In this document: positions 42,866 through 53,902 of the stretch, piece by piece
Position numbering within the stretch: position 1 is the first letter of the stretch
Layout of the letters: every line of letters begins with the position of its first letter
Assembly (NCBI GenBank): GCA_034401795.1
Contig: CM067366.1
Location: 74,778,129 to 74,842,128, forward strand
Direction: 5' to 3'
DNA from: Chaetoderma sp. LZ-2023a
Taxonomy: Eukaryota; Mollusca; Caudofoveata; Chaetodermatida; Chaetodermatidae
Length of the DNA: 64,000 nt
Program-made: the position numbers and the translations under genes
The notes under the pieces: generated by a model
Seen by the model: only the letters and a program-made list of their open reading frames with translations
Database searches by the model: none
What the model was told of the DNA's origin: nothing

Positions 42866-43264
42866 ATGGAATGGATGCATCCGATCTGTCAGTCAAGTAT
42901 ATGATGTCATTATCAATAACAGCACATGTAGGCTGAAGCCACCATCATAATTGACAGAAATACTCTGTCATGAATCTGGAATGGTCGGGCAGTTGTACGA
43001 GCTGTATGTCTTTATGTCTTTACTATTTAATAAAGATTCTGTTGAATATTTTTAAACTAATGTGACTGGCCCCTAAGGCAAAGTATTTTCAAAATATTCA
43101 ACAGGTTAGCTGTATAGTTACCACGAAATTGGGATTCTGGAAATTCAGGATTCAAAGTATATAAATTGATCCCAACACACATTAAGCACAGTACAGAGCT
43201 TAAAGTAAGGACTGATGTTTGTACCAAGTTCAACATGATCTTGACATCTGACTGCAGATTCAAC
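42866..43264 (+). mobile_element. MITE with central foldback, copy 2, loop-shortened
   Basis: Same layout as the preceding copy (CAGTCAAGTATATGATGTCAT.. side, hairpin remnant at 43041-43104, GGAAATTCAGGATTCAAAGT side), with most of the hairpin arms lost. Confidence 0.65.
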
Positions 43265-43425
43265 ATATAACACCCCCTCTCGACCTCGGATTACAAATTC
43301 AACAGATAACCTCTTCTCAACCTCTGACTAGAAATTCAACGGATAACCTCTTCTTAACTTCTGACTACAAATTCAACGGATAACCTTCTCTTGACCTCTG
43401 ACTACAAATTCAACAGATAACACCA
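43265..43425. repeat. About 38-bp tandem repeat, four copies
   Basis: Unit CCTCTGACTACAAATTCAAC followed by GGATAACCTCTTCT. Copies differ by a few bases. Confidence 0.85.
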
Positions 43426-43836
43426 TCATATATCTCCCCTGTTCACCACATATCCAGGTTTAGATCCCTAAACATTGTTTCCTAACCAAATATTAAGCCA
43501 AGAAGCGTTGCAAATTTCAAAACCTTAATGTTGCAGCCACCGCCATCGTTGTCACAAATATGATAGCTATGTTTCACCGTCTGCCTTCCCTGTGAAACAC
43601 AATGTTAACATTTATCTTACCGCACAAAAATGCTAGGAAAACAGACCAGTTATAAGTTGGAAACTGTGCGAAGTAATCCTGTTGTTAATAGCAACACGAT
43701 TTACCAGATTTGCAAAGCGAAAATGAGTTCACAGGACAGCTCATAAATATCTTTAAATGTTTCCAACCGAAAAAAACAGAAACATGATACACAAATGTAG
43801 TTAGTCCAATTTTGACCACGATGTAAGAAATATTGT
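43426..43836. other. Intron 5, nothing recognised
   Basis: No repeat family or coding region assigned. Confidence 0.5.
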
Positions 43837-43895
43837 GTTGAATATTTTTAGGCAGCAATGTCTTCAAATACAATTCTTTTCAAAATATTCAACAG
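43837..43895. repeat. Foldback hairpin, type C, shortened
   Basis: GTTGAATATTTTTAGGCAGCAATGTCTTC..CTTTTCAAAATATTCAAC: the outer stem is intact and the left inner arm is lost. Confidence 0.65.
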
Positions 43896-44204
43896 TACGC
43901 TTTATTTTGTCTTGGAAACATTTTATGTTCTTTTTGAGCTGCACTGTAACATGAATGACATGGCATTACACAGAAATGATTAACCCCTTATGTGTCAACA
44001 GCTCTTCAAAGCGCTCAAAATGCTACCAATATTAATTACACATTTAATGGTCAAGATCAGTTCCAAGAAAATTATAATTTTCGCCCTTAAATTTCCTACA
44101 AACGGACATTCCTCATGGTCAGTACAGGTGCCATTTTTTGCGGACCAGATGATTCACAGATTAATAGTAAAAAAAATAAAAATTGAAAATTCACCCTAGC
44201 CAGT

Positions 44205-44275
44205 GTCCATATGTAGGCCAAGTGTACTATTTTTTAAAATAGTACACTTGGCCTACAAATGGAGGTTTCTCAACA
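44205..44275. repeat. Perfect hairpin related to the TTAA MITE core
   Basis: GTAGGCCAAGTGTACTATTTT and AAAATAGTACACTTGGCCTAC form a 21-bp perfect palindrome, bordered by GTCCATATG and ACAAATGGAGGTTTCTCAAC, which resemble the arms of the TTAA-flanked MITE. It is a diverged subfamily. Confidence 0.75.
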
Positions 44276-44289
44276 CACATAGGCCTTTT

Positions 44290-44720
44290 GGCCAGTTTGA
44301 CAACGGACCTTTCCAGTTTTAGCCATGCCCCGCCCATCTCTATCTAAGCTCCCCCCATACCTCGCTAGTGTTGGGATTGATCGATCTCTGAACTCCCTGA
44401 CTATTAATTTCCAGAAAACTATACAGGTAAGCTGTTGAATATTATGAAACTAATTTGACTGGGTGCTGTTGCTACCTATGCCAGCAACAGCAGCCAGTCA
44501 AATTAGTTTCAAAATATTCAACAGCATGTTTCTTAAATAGGAAAAACATACACTTCTTACAATATGTTGGACTATTCAGTGCTAAAGACAGGCTTAATCT
44601 AATCATTGACGACGTCCTGATTATGAACGTCATGATTATGACGTCAGCCTACATGTCACATAGTTGATTATGACATCATATGATTGAGTGAGGAAATGGA
44701 TTCATGAATTAGAAGGTTAA
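44290..44720 (-). mobile_element. MITE with central foldback, copy 3
   Basis: GCCATGCCCCGCCCATCTCTATC, CTGACTATTAATTTCCAGAA, hairpin 44431-44525 (stem GTTGAATATTATGAAACTAA.. with complementary partner) and then GATTATGACATCATATGATT: the reverse order of 42481-42865. Confidence 0.85.
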
Positions 44721-44736
44721 CTTGACACAAGAGGAG

Positions 44737-44974
44737 TTAACCCTTTCGTGATGAAACCGGCCAAAACCGGCCTCTGTAGTGGTTTTGAGTAATGTCCATT
44801 TACAGGCCAAGAGAAGACTATTTTTGAAATTTTACCACTGAAATGACTGGCTCGGTAACCAAGCCTGTCATTACAGTGGTAAATTTTCAAAAATAGTCTT
44901 CTCGTGGCCTGCTAACGGACATTCAATAGTAAATATTTTAATCTTTCGATGAAATTTAGTCATTAAAGGGTTAA
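44737..44974. mobile_element. TTAA-flanked hairpin MITE, copy 7, beside a splice donor
   Basis: TTAACCCTTTCGTGATG to CATTAAAGGGTTAA, with arms CCACTGAAATGACTGGCTCG and complement. It ends 29 bp from the exon 5 donor at 45003. Confidence 0.85.
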
Positions 44975-45003
44975 TGACACGGTTACAAGAGTCAATGGCT
45001 TAC

Positions 45004-45258
45004 CATTTTTCTTATCATAATCACTTTTGGTCCAATGTTGCGAGAAACATAAAAATATTGCATAAATCTCAGAAAGAACATTGTCAGGGTAATGCTGTAG
45101 AAAACGCGTGCCACAAAAAAGTTCTGTTCCGATAGTGTGACCCGTAGAGTCAACGAGGTGAGGAAAAGCACATATACCACCAAGTCATACTGGTTCCAGA
45201 GAGAACCATACCAACTCTTCAGCTTATACTTCAGTGAACGATGATCTCGAGCGACCAC
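45004..45258 (-). CDS. TRPM: TRPM channel exon 5 (S3-S4 and S4-S5 linker)
   Basis: Acceptor CTTTAACAG before 45258, donor GTAAGC after 45004; 85 codons in phase 0. It encodes the charged loop RDHRSLKYKLKSWYGSLWNQ, S3 YDLVVYVLFLTSLTLRV, then FFVARVFYSITLTMFFLRFM, which is S4, and YFYVSRNIGPKVIMIRKM, the S4-S5 linker with the IGP.VIMI.KM signature of TRPM channels. S4 carries few positive charges, as is usual for weakly voltage-dependent TRPM channels. Confidence 0.93.
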
Positions 45259-45471
45259 CTGTTAAAGAAATTTGAGAGAAAATCAATTATTTATATAACA
45301 ATTAAGTGAGTCTCTCAGCAATGGGCCACTATAAAACTTAAAGGCAGTAAATTAAGTACTACTAGGTATAGCACAGCTCAGAAATAACTTAACATGGTTC
45401 CTAAATAAAAAAATAAAAAAAGAAACATGTTACTTAGCACAATTTTGACCACGATGTAGGAAATGCTCTGA

Positions 45472-45539
45472 TGAATATTTTGGACGTAATTTGATTGGAA
45501 GCCATTACTTTAGGCAGCAATGGCGTCCAATCAAATTAA
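45472..45539. repeat. Foldback hairpin, stem type C
   Basis: TAATTTGATTGGAAGCCATT..GGCAGCAATGGCGTCCAATCAAATTA. The right outer arm is missing. Confidence 0.75.
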
Positions 45540-45540
45540 C

Positions 45541-46145
45541 CCTTTGAGCCCTAAAGGCCAGAATTCGAGCCTCAATTAGCAAGTCTACATGCACTAAAGG
45601 CCAGAATTATTCAGGACTCAGACAGTCCATATACCCTAAAGGCCAGAATTCAGGCCTCAGTTAGAAAGTCTGTATACCTGAAAGGCTGGAATTCAAGCCT
45701 CAGTTAGAAATTCCATATAACCTAAAGGCCGGAATTCAGGCCTCAGAAAGTCCATATACCCAAAAGGCTGGAATTCAGGCCTCAGTTAGAAAGTCCATAT
45801 ACCATAAGGGCAAAATTCAAGCCACAGTGAGAAAGTTCATATACCCTAAGGCTAGTATTTAGGCCTCAGTTATAAACTCCATATACCCAAAAGGCCAGTA
45901 TTCAGGCCTCAGTTAGAAACTCCATATACCCAAAAGGCCAGTATTCAGGCCTCAGTTAGAGTCTCTAAAAGGCCGAAATTCAACTCAGTGAGAAAGTTCA
46001 CCGAAATTCAACTCAGTGAGAAGGTTCATATACCCTAAAGGTCGGAATTCTGGTCTTGCACATACCTATGGGTATAGGCTAACGTCAGATAGAAAAATAA
46101 GAATACATACATACATAGAGGCCAGTTTTCTGGCCTCTTGTGTAT
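45541..46145 (-). repeat. 43-bp tandem array ending in an ACAAGAGGCC terminus
   Basis: About ten to twelve copies of ATACCCTAAAGGCCAGAATT + CAGGCCTCAGTTAGAAAGTC. Each holds the small palindrome AGGCC.GAATTC.GGCCT. At the right (46112-46137) GAGGCCAGTTTTCTGGCCTC TTGTGT is the reverse complement of the ACAAGAGGCC end seen at 748, 41551, 59976 and 62036. Confidence 0.75.
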
Positions 46146-46311
46146 ATGTACTAACTCATTGAGGTCAGAATAACGACCTTTCGGGTATATAGGCTATGTA
46201 TGTTAAAAATTTAAATCTTGACAATGCTTTTAGCGTAAACTTATGTATGCATCACGGTACATTTTATTTTGTTGTGTAAATGTGTTAAGTTATTTCTGAG
46301 CTGTACAGTAT

Positions 46312-46512
46312 TCAACAAGTGAAGGCTACTAGTGATGATTCATTGCAACAAGTGAAGGCTTCTAGTGATGGTCTGTTGCAACAAGTGAAGGGTTCAAGTG
46401 ATGGTCTATTGCAACGAGTGAAGGCTTCTAGTGATGGTCCATTGCAACAAGTGAAGGGTTTAAGTGATGGTCTATTGCAACGAGTGAAGGCTTCTAGTGA
46501 TGGTCTGATACA
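46312..46512 (+). repeat. 33-bp minisatellite, array 1 (about 6 units)
   Basis: Unit CAACAAGTGAAGGCTTCTAG + TGATGGTCTATTG. It encodes QQVKASSDGLL on the plus strand and stays open on the minus strand because 33 is divisible by three. The same unit makes the larger array at 49835-50625. No start context or flanking domain suggests a real gene. Confidence 0.9.
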
Positions 46513-46529
46513 GGTAACCAGTGGCAATC

Positions 46530-48478
46530 TCGTCCCAAATAAACTCGCCCATTGAAACTGCGAACAACCAAGACTGTTGATAGTTGACTGACAAATGTCA
46601 TTGCTACGTCAGACGTTGAATATGCTGAATGTAAATCTATGTTTTACTTATTTTCCTGGCTACTTTTGTACTTGTATTGATGTATGTGCCAGAATAATAA
46701 ATAAACTGTCCACCAAAACGTGTGCCCTATACGACGAAATTGCAATGGGACGAAACTGCCAGGAACCATGCAAATCTCCGCGCAGTGGAACAACCAAGCC
46801 ATTATAACACATACTAAATAGATTATATGCTGAGAATACATATGCCTATGCTTGCCAAGCCTCGTTCTTGTATCGATCGATATCTAACGCTACCCGCCAA
46901 CATAAGAAGTGAATATAGATCACGGGGACTGAGAAGTTTTTCTCATACTGTCAGTTCCTCTTTACTTGGGCCATTGGCCAGTCACTACAAAGTTGTAAAA
47001 TTCCGGGAAATTGCTAACTAACCAGGCTGTAGTAATTGATATAAAATATTACGCAAAATATTCATTTAATATTATGATTTTCTAGACAACGGCCCAAAAT
47101 TATAAAATATTAGCGCAAGAAAAGATAGGTTTTAGATATTTTCAACCACCCCCTGTCCTATGATGTTAATTAAAATAAGTTTTATTCTATTTTTTGCACG
47201 AAGTACATTCTTATAAGTAGTAATTTATCAATTACTTTAATTCTAGCAACAATTTGACAAATACAGATAACTAAGAAAATTTTCAAGTGTGATCATTAAA
47301 TATCATTTTCCCGTATGAAGAGCAGTAACTTATCACGTTAGACAGATATATTATTGGAATGTAACTAATGGAAAGCGGATTATTTGCCTAATAGAAGGTT
47401 ATATCGGTTTATGTTATATTTCGATATTTCGGCATACCAGTATTCGGTATAATATCGGTATATCGTGAAGCCCGATTAATTTCTCAATGGTTAATATTTA
47501 TTACAGTATTATCATATTACGTCATTTGGGGATTCCAAGGTACCAGGAAATATAAGCCGTTATAGACAGGTCGGATACGAAGCATGTATGAGCGTGAATG
47601 ATGCGTAATATTATTACATCGCTGGGGGAAACCTGATGACTGTTTTGATAATGACCTATAACAAGTGCAAACATGTAGACTGAATGTCAGGATGACTATT
47701 TGAATATTTTGTAGAGAATTGTTTTGTAAACGAAAGGCTGGTAATTACGATCGCTATAGGCGGACAAATTATGCTGTTCATATTTGAAATCAGTTTGATT
47801 GAGTTGGGTGTGATTATCACCAAACAATCTAGTTTTGTCATTTCGGATATTTTTAATAGCCTTTTTGGATTTGTGTTTAAACACAGCTATAAATTACCAG
47901 AAATAAGGAGGTGGAGTTTACCCGCATTAGACCGTAGAACGGGTTCTGATATTTTATTATAAGAACGACCCGTGACAGTAAGACAGTGATGGATTAAATA
48001 CTGAGAAGCTTTAAGAAGATGTTCTCAGTAGTTAATGCAACAGAGTCTTACGGGACCAACGTGTAAGAAAGATTATGATGGTGGCCAAGGAAGATTGTTG
48101 AATAACGGGAATGGCCATAACAGAGTGCTAAGGAAACCAGTTCTATGATTCACTACCGCGTGGTGCCTGATGCTGATTGCACAACTTGTGATCATCCTGG
48201 AATAACCCCACCAGGTTAAGGATCAGGCACTAGTACGTCATGACGAGTGGTAACCATCCATCATCGTGACTAAATGAGAATTGTCCCATTATGAAAGTAA
48301 TTACAGCAGTATCCTACTTGGTTGGTTTACGCTCTTGTCACAATAAACCAAAAGGAGTGGGAGCACAAAGTATGCGAGCTATGGCTGTTGATGAGTCTTG
48401 ACAAAGCAAGCAAAGTTTACATTATCTGTCAAGAGCCATCACTCCCAAACTGGTTCCCACCAGTTCCAAGATTGCACA
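46530..48478. other. Intron 4, no gene seen
   Basis: Mostly AT-rich. Short open frames here show no recognisable domain. Imperfect AT-rich direct repeats (TATCGG, ATATTTCG) lie at about 47400-47470. Confidence 0.5.
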
Positions 48479-48486
48479 ACGAGGGA

Positions 48487-49304
48487 GTAGCGTTGCGCGA
48501 TTTTTGCTTTGAAACATCGCGATCGATTTTATAAATTTTTGATTAAATCGTAGGTCCAAATTCCCAAAAGTATAAACATGGGTAACGTGACAAGTCACCA
48601 AAAAATGGAACTTGGAATTTCTAGAAAAAGTTGAAATAAATGACACAAAAATAGCACGAAATTAGAACACAATTTCATGCGACAAATTTTTACCATCCTA
48701 TGTCTATTCTTAATGTATACCTTATATCCATCCAACTCGCTTGAGTGAAATTATTAATTGGGACTGCCTAAATATTGCGCATAGTTTAATAACATCGTAT
48801 ATTTAATCAAAATTTGGCATACAATGTCGTCGAGTAAAAACATAAATCCCGCTCCGCTTATAGCCTCCCTTTGTAGGAGTTTAGGTCATTACCCAAGTAG
48901 CGCGAAGACGCTAATATTAGTACCTGGGGAGATACTGCGCAATCCATATACATAGGACGGTAGTTTTGAGTAACTACAATAGTAACAGCGTAAACTCCTC
49001 CTATAGTGCAGTTAATAGTTGCTTTCAGAATGTACGATTTACATTTAAGAATAATCAACAGAACGCACAGTCCAAAATACAACAATCTGGAATGCTGTTG
49101 CATTATTTTCTGTTTTGATTAGGACTTAGTGAACACATGAGTGAAGCGATCAACAAAAAACACAATGGATACATGTGTGAATGGATTATAACTGTACTCT
49201 TTTACTGCTGAATGACGAGTTTTAAAATCTTAGTCTGCTCGATTTTTTTTCAATTACATCGTAGAAAATCGCGATTCGATTAAATCGCAAAATCATGCAC
49301 GCCT
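48487..49304 (+). mobile_element. hAT-type MITE with 8-bp target duplication
   Basis: 818 bp, flanked by an exact ACGAGGGA duplication (48479-48486 and 49305-49312). Ends are imperfect inverted repeats: GTAGCGTTGCGCGATTTTTG at the left and CAAAATCATGCACGCCT at the right, both followed inward by GATTAAATCG-type motifs. No coding region. The 8-bp duplication and short ends fit a non-autonomous hAT element. A 5'-truncated copy is at 39928-40899. Confidence 0.85.
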
Positions 49305-49312
49305 ACGAGGGA

Positions 49313-49760
49313 GCAAGGAACCAATCAGAGTGCGAGTTTTAGGGGGAAATCCTTGGGATAGCCCAAAATGACGTCAGAGCAGAGGAACCACTTTATTTGT
49401 ATATAAGTTAGTGTCTGCTCTGTGTTCAGTTATCTTTATACCTTCGTTAGATCAGTGTGTATCTTTTTATCATCGTTAGATCAGTGTGCTTGATCTTTGT
49501 ACCATCGCGAGATCAGTACGTATATCTTTTCACCATAAGTAGATCTGAGTGGTAATCTTCATATCGATTACAATTTAGTATAGCAGCTTATAATTGTTAT
49601 CACGTTAAAACATTATCTCAATTGTTGTACAAGCCTTCAATGGGGCCTTTTTAAATTATAGTAATTAATAAAGTTATCAAATTTTGTATCACTTTACAAG
49701 TCACGGTGGTTTTAGTTTTGTTCAGATTTAGATAAAGTGAAAGGAAGACCACCTTTCCCG
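49313..49760 (+). promoter_or_regulatory. LTR-like promoter block (possible solo LTR fossil)
   Basis: CCAATCAGAG (CCAAT-like, 49320), TGACGTCA-like TGACGTCAGA (about 49369), TTGTATATAAG (TATA box, about 49399), then three GTTAGATCAGTGTG-like repeats and AATAAAG (about 49667). The order CCAAT, CRE, TATA, AATAAA is that of an LTR. The hAT-type MITE sits just upstream and may have split it. No internal retroelement genes are nearby; ends were not fixed. Confidence 0.35.
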
Positions 49761-49834
49761 AACCGCAGAAAAAGTCAGATTTAGTTTAGAGAATAGATTT
49801 ATTTCCAAGAGGATCATGAATTCTTCAAAGTGAC

Positions 49835-50625
49835 ATCTTCTAGTGATGGTCTGTTGGAACAAGTGATGGGTTCTAGTGGTGGTCTGTTGCAACAAGTGAA
49901 GGGTTCTAGGGATGGTCTATTGCAACAAGTGAAGGATTCTAGTGATGGTCTATTGCAATGAGTGAAGAGTCCTAGCGATGGTCTGTTGAAACAAGTGAAG
50001 GATTCTAGTGATGGTCTATTGCAACAAGTGAAGGGTTCTAGCGATGGTTTGTTGCAACAAGTGAAGGATTCTAGTGATGGTCTATTGCAACAAGTGAAGG
50101 GTTCCAGCGATGGTCTGTTTCAACAAGTGAAGGCTTCTAGTGATGGTCTATTGCAACAAGTGAAAGGTTCAAATGATGGTTTGTTGCAACAAGTGAAGGG
50201 TTCTAGCTATGGTTTGTTGCAACAAGTGAAGGGTTCTAGTGATGGTCTGTTGCAACAAGTGCAGGGTTCGAGTGATGGTCTGTTGCAACAAGTGAAGGGT
50301 TCTAGTGAAGGGTATGTTGCAACAAGTGAAGGGTTCGAGTGATGGTCTGTTGCAACAAGTGAAGGATTCTAGTGATGGTCTACTGCAACAAGTGAAGGGT
50401 TCCAGCGATGGTCTGTTGCAACAAGTGAAGGATTCTAGTGATGGTCTGTTGCAACAAGTGAAGGGTTCTAGCTATGGTCTGTTGCAACAAGTGAAGGGTT
50501 CTAGTGATGGTCTGTTGTAACAAGTGAAGGGTTCGAGCGATGGTCTGTTGCAACAAGTGAAGGGTTCTAGTGAAGGTATGTTGCAACAAGTGAAGGGTTC
50601 TAGTGAAGGTCTGTTGCAACACTGA
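49835..50625 (+). repeat. 33-bp minisatellite, array 2 (about 24 units)
   Basis: Unit TTGCAACAAGTGAAGGGTTC + TAGTGATGGTCTG. It translates to LLQQVKGSSDG repeats. Variation is patterned: GGGTTCTAG and GGATTCTAG versions alternate in the middle, suggesting higher-order duplication of two-unit blocks. Most units are in frame, with a few stops. Confidence 0.93.
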
Positions 50626-51902
50626 AATGGAGAATGATCAAGTAGATGAATTAATGTCTTGTAGGAATGTCTGATTAACATGATCTACAAGGTCAGTGAT
50701 TGTTATATGGATTGTTTTGCACACATACACATGTATAAAATGTACTAAAGGACATAAAAATGTAAGTTGAAAAAAACAGCAAATTTGAAACATTCATTCA
50801 TATTGTGACTCGCTAGAAATAGTTTGAGTTTCAGGTGAAAGGGTTAAATAGCTAGGTCACAGGGCCACTAAGTGCATACAGAAATATACATGTTTTGGCC
50901 ATAACTGTGGAATACAAAAAGCCTAAATCACCAAATTTGACACGTTTATTCACATTACACTGGGCTAAAGTAGATTTGGTGAGAATCCTGAATATCTAGA
51001 TCACTGACATTACTAAGTGCATTGGCAAAACAGAGCTCAAATGTGCGAGTCAGCATATCCTCTGAGTGCAGGTTAAGTGATTGATTAGGTCACACAGGCT
51101 ATAGCTACATGTACGACATAGCCGGCTTTGTCAGAAACATCAAACATTTTACTGACAGACTTATACTAATTAAATTTATTATGTGGTATATAGTAATCGC
51201 TTTGTATGTGTGTGCATGCATGTATCCGTTCATTCATCCCTGACTTTACCTGGACCATAAATTCCAGAATTGTTCATATATAGTCACAAAACGTGGTGTA
51301 TGAATGCATTGTCGTCTAAAGGTATATCATGTATCAAAAGTAGGTCAGAATGACCTACTTATTCTGGCTCACTGAACATCATCATTTATACTTTTCAGGC
51401 CTGTAGTTTCAAGAGTCTTTTGTATACAGCAACCAAACCTGGTGTATGGATGCATTGTAGCCTACCGGTGCTATGCATCAAAAGTAGGTTAACCTGACCT
51501 ACTTTTCATGGTTCACTGAGCATGATAGAAAAAGTCTTGTCTGGGCTTTAGCTTTATGAGTCGTTTGTCCATTACCCAATCATCGTGTATGCATGCATTT
51601 TACTTGTAGTATCAATTCAGGGTTCACCCAACTCCAAGATTAATTGCATGCATTCATCGAAAGGCAGTGTTCAGCGGAAGGCGGGGTACCCTTTGTGATG
51701 GGGTATTCTTTGTGATGCACCGAATCATTAAAATTCTAGTTTTATTTATGGTTCTGTTTTTTCTCTTAATGCATGTATTATTAGTTCAATGAATGGTTAA
51801 TAATTGTTAAATCAATGGCATTTTTATCAATTTTACTTATATAATTATGCAATTGACAAAAACAACCATGTTCTGAACATCTGATAACTGGATACTTCAA
51901 AC
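50626..51902. other. Intron 4 end, weak repeats only
   Basis: Three loosely similar segments of about 120-130 bp (about 51230, 51360, 51480) share GGTGTATGNATGCATTGT, ATGCATCAAAAGTAGGT and TGACCTACTT..TCACTGA. No gene seen. Confidence 0.55.
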
Positions 51903-52046
51903 CTGTCGTAATTCTTCTACCATCATAGTGCCAATCCAAACCCAGATGATGTACTCTTGAATGGATGGTGTAACTGAGTCCTTGACTGGATGTAGGTCAG
52001 TCAGAATGAAGTAGCTGAATAAGCCGAGGAAAAGAAGATAAACAAA
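51903..52046 (-). CDS. TRPM: TRPM channel exon 4 (S2)
   Basis: Acceptor TTTGTTTCAG before 52046, 48 codons, donor GTTTGA after 51903. It encodes FVYLLFLGLFSYFILTDLHP, which is S2, then QEYIIWVWIGTMMVEELRQ, the start of S3 with the conserved EE(L/I)RQ that precedes the S2-S3 cytosolic segment in TRPM channels. The donor is weak at position +4 to +6. Confidence 0.9.
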
Positions 52047-52239
52047 CTGAAACAAAATACAAGAAAATTTGTAATGATCAAAAATCTGTCCATGATATCG
52101 TCTGGTAAAGAGACATGACTGGTTCAAGAGTGCCTGTGGTGGTTCAAAGACTGTCTTACACAACCACCAATTTGTGCCTGCCCTAAAGATATGCCAGTAA
52201 TCAGAGGACACACTGAGTATCCTATGGAGAGATCAGATA

Positions 52240-52560
52240 TATCACTCAAGTATCTACTGTTGTAATCAAAATATGTCGCTTGTTAGGTGATGTCATAATC
52301 ATATGACGTAGGTTTGACATGAAACGGGAATTTAAATATCATAGTACTTGTCCTGAAATGGTATTTTCGACGAATTCACAATTTAATAAACATTCTGTTC
52401 AACATAGGCACCAACAGGCCCCAGTCAAATTAGTTTCAAAATATTCAACATTTTATCTGCATGGGTACCTTGAAATTGAGATTATGGGAACTCATGGTTC
52501 AGTGTTCACACAAAGTGGGCAGAGTTTAGCTAGAAATGGATCCCTCTATGAGCACTTCTG
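52240..52560 (+). mobile_element. MITE with foldback, copy 4, partial
   Basis: Left flank with CACTCAAGTATCT and GATGTCATAATCATATGACG, hairpin remnant 52392-52450 with only the right arm CCCAGTCAAATTAGTTTCAA, and right flank TTGAAATTGAGATTATGGGA. Confidence 0.7.
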
Positions 52561-53218
52561 TTCTCTGATCAGGGGTGCATTTTCATGACTGACTTGATTA
52601 GTGGTTCAGTTTCTTGGTTCCATGTTTCTGCATTTTCGCGTTCCAGAAGGAAGATATACTGATGCGATTCGTCGAACAAGGATCCAAGTTTTGATCTTGG
52701 TTCGAAATTATAAATGGTTACTGCTACATAAATTTCAAGATAGCAGTGCTATGTTAAATTTTACAACTTATTGGAATGATGAAATCTCGTCAATATTTTA
52801 TCAATATTCATCCGTGATTTACTTACACTGAATTTCAAGCATAATTGAAATACAATCAAATTAATTACTAAAGTTAACACAAATTAGAATGCTTGTGGGT
52901 TCACAACATTTCCACAAAATTATGATCATCAAACGTCACCAATGCGCATAAATCCTGTATTGTAATTTCTGGTTCAATTAAACTAAGTCTGTGGTACGAA
53001 ACAAGTCAGCAAATTTGTGAACCACATCAGTCACAAATATGCACGCCAGGCCAATTAACAAAACATACTTTGCTAAACAAGCTTTCAGATTCATTTCAAG
53101 ATACTCTCCATCCCTCTAGTATGGTTGCCCAGAAAATGTGTTGCTGAGATTTTTTTACCCTTCAGTTCTTGAAATTCTAGTGTCTTAATTTCAAGACAGT
53201 TATTCAGAGATGATTTTG
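52561..53218. other. Intron 3, nothing recognised
   Basis: AT-rich sequence; no repeat or coding assignment. Confidence 0.5.
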
Positions 53219-53291
53219 AATATTTTGAAACTAATATAACTGGAATCTGTTGCTAACATGCATCAACAGTTTCCAGTCAAACAGAATATTT
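53219..53291. repeat. Foldback hairpin, type A, diverged
   Basis: AATATTTTGAAACTAATATAACTGGAATCTGTTGC pairs with CAACAGTTTCCAGTCAAACAGAATATTT. It lies 50 bp past the exon 3 donor. Confidence 0.75.
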
Positions 53292-53340
53292 CATACATCG
53301 CAAAGAATTTGACGTTTACTAAAATGGCTTTAAAACGTAC

Positions 53341-53733
53341 CGCGTTTATGTAGAACTTTGATACTGGTGCTGTATAAAAATAATACACAGCATAGACGAG
53401 ATTGATTTTATTTTCTTTCGCACGATTAAACTCCATTTTAAAAACTTTCATCTCACGTCTTGGTGGATTAGAGCGGCTTTTGGATTGCACGAATAAATCT
53501 GGAGCATCAGTACCAGCATGCATGTTTGATGTTTGTGCATCTTCACTTCTATTCGAATGGCCAACAGATGCTACTTTCATGTTTGACTTCACTTTGGCGT
53601 CGATTGTGATTATTTCCTCCTGTGCCTCATCATTCGGGTAGACGTCATCGCCGTCATATTCCTCTCCTGGTGATTCATTGCTTGTAAAGTTGATTAATTG
53701 AACAAGAAGTGGACAGAACATTGTACAGATGAT
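53341..53733 (-). CDS. TRPM: TRPM channel exon 3 (linker and S1)
   Basis: Acceptor AATTTCAG before 53733, donor GTACGT after 53341; 131 codons, phase 0. It opens IICTMFCPLLVQLINF, the hydrophobic segment before the membrane domain. An acidic, Ser-rich variable loop follows (EEYDGDDVYPNDEAQEEI.. and ..SKSRSNPPRREMK), then KINLVYAVYYFYTAPVSKFY, the start of S1 with the FYTAPVSKF block (FY.AP..KF) shared by TRPM channels. The loop is the least conserved part of TRPM proteins and may be disordered. Confidence 0.92.
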
Positions 53734-53819
53734 CTGAAATTAAGAAGTTAATATCTCTTCATTCAAAATATTCCTGAAGTCTGGCTGGATTCTAAGGAGC
53801 TATACGTCAGATATGCTAA

Positions 53820-53902
53820 TCATTTTGAAAACAATATTACTGAAAGTCATTGTTGCCGGAGGCAAGAATGGTCTTTAGTCAGTTGACACCCGATCTTTTG
53901 AA
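53820..53902. repeat. Foldback hairpin, type B, diverged
   Basis: ATTTTGAAAACAATATTACTGAAAGTCATTGTTGCC pairs imperfectly with GGCAAGAATGGTCTTTAGTCAG..TTTTGAAA. Confidence 0.65.

Noticed and set aside
49962-50622. A repeat protein gene made of LLQQVKGSSDG units
   Set aside because: Open frames arise because the unit is 33 bp; no start context, no flanking domains, and both strands are equally open.
46312-50625. CRISPR-like array
   Set aside because: Units are contiguous with no variable spacers, and this is animal DNA; it is a minisatellite.
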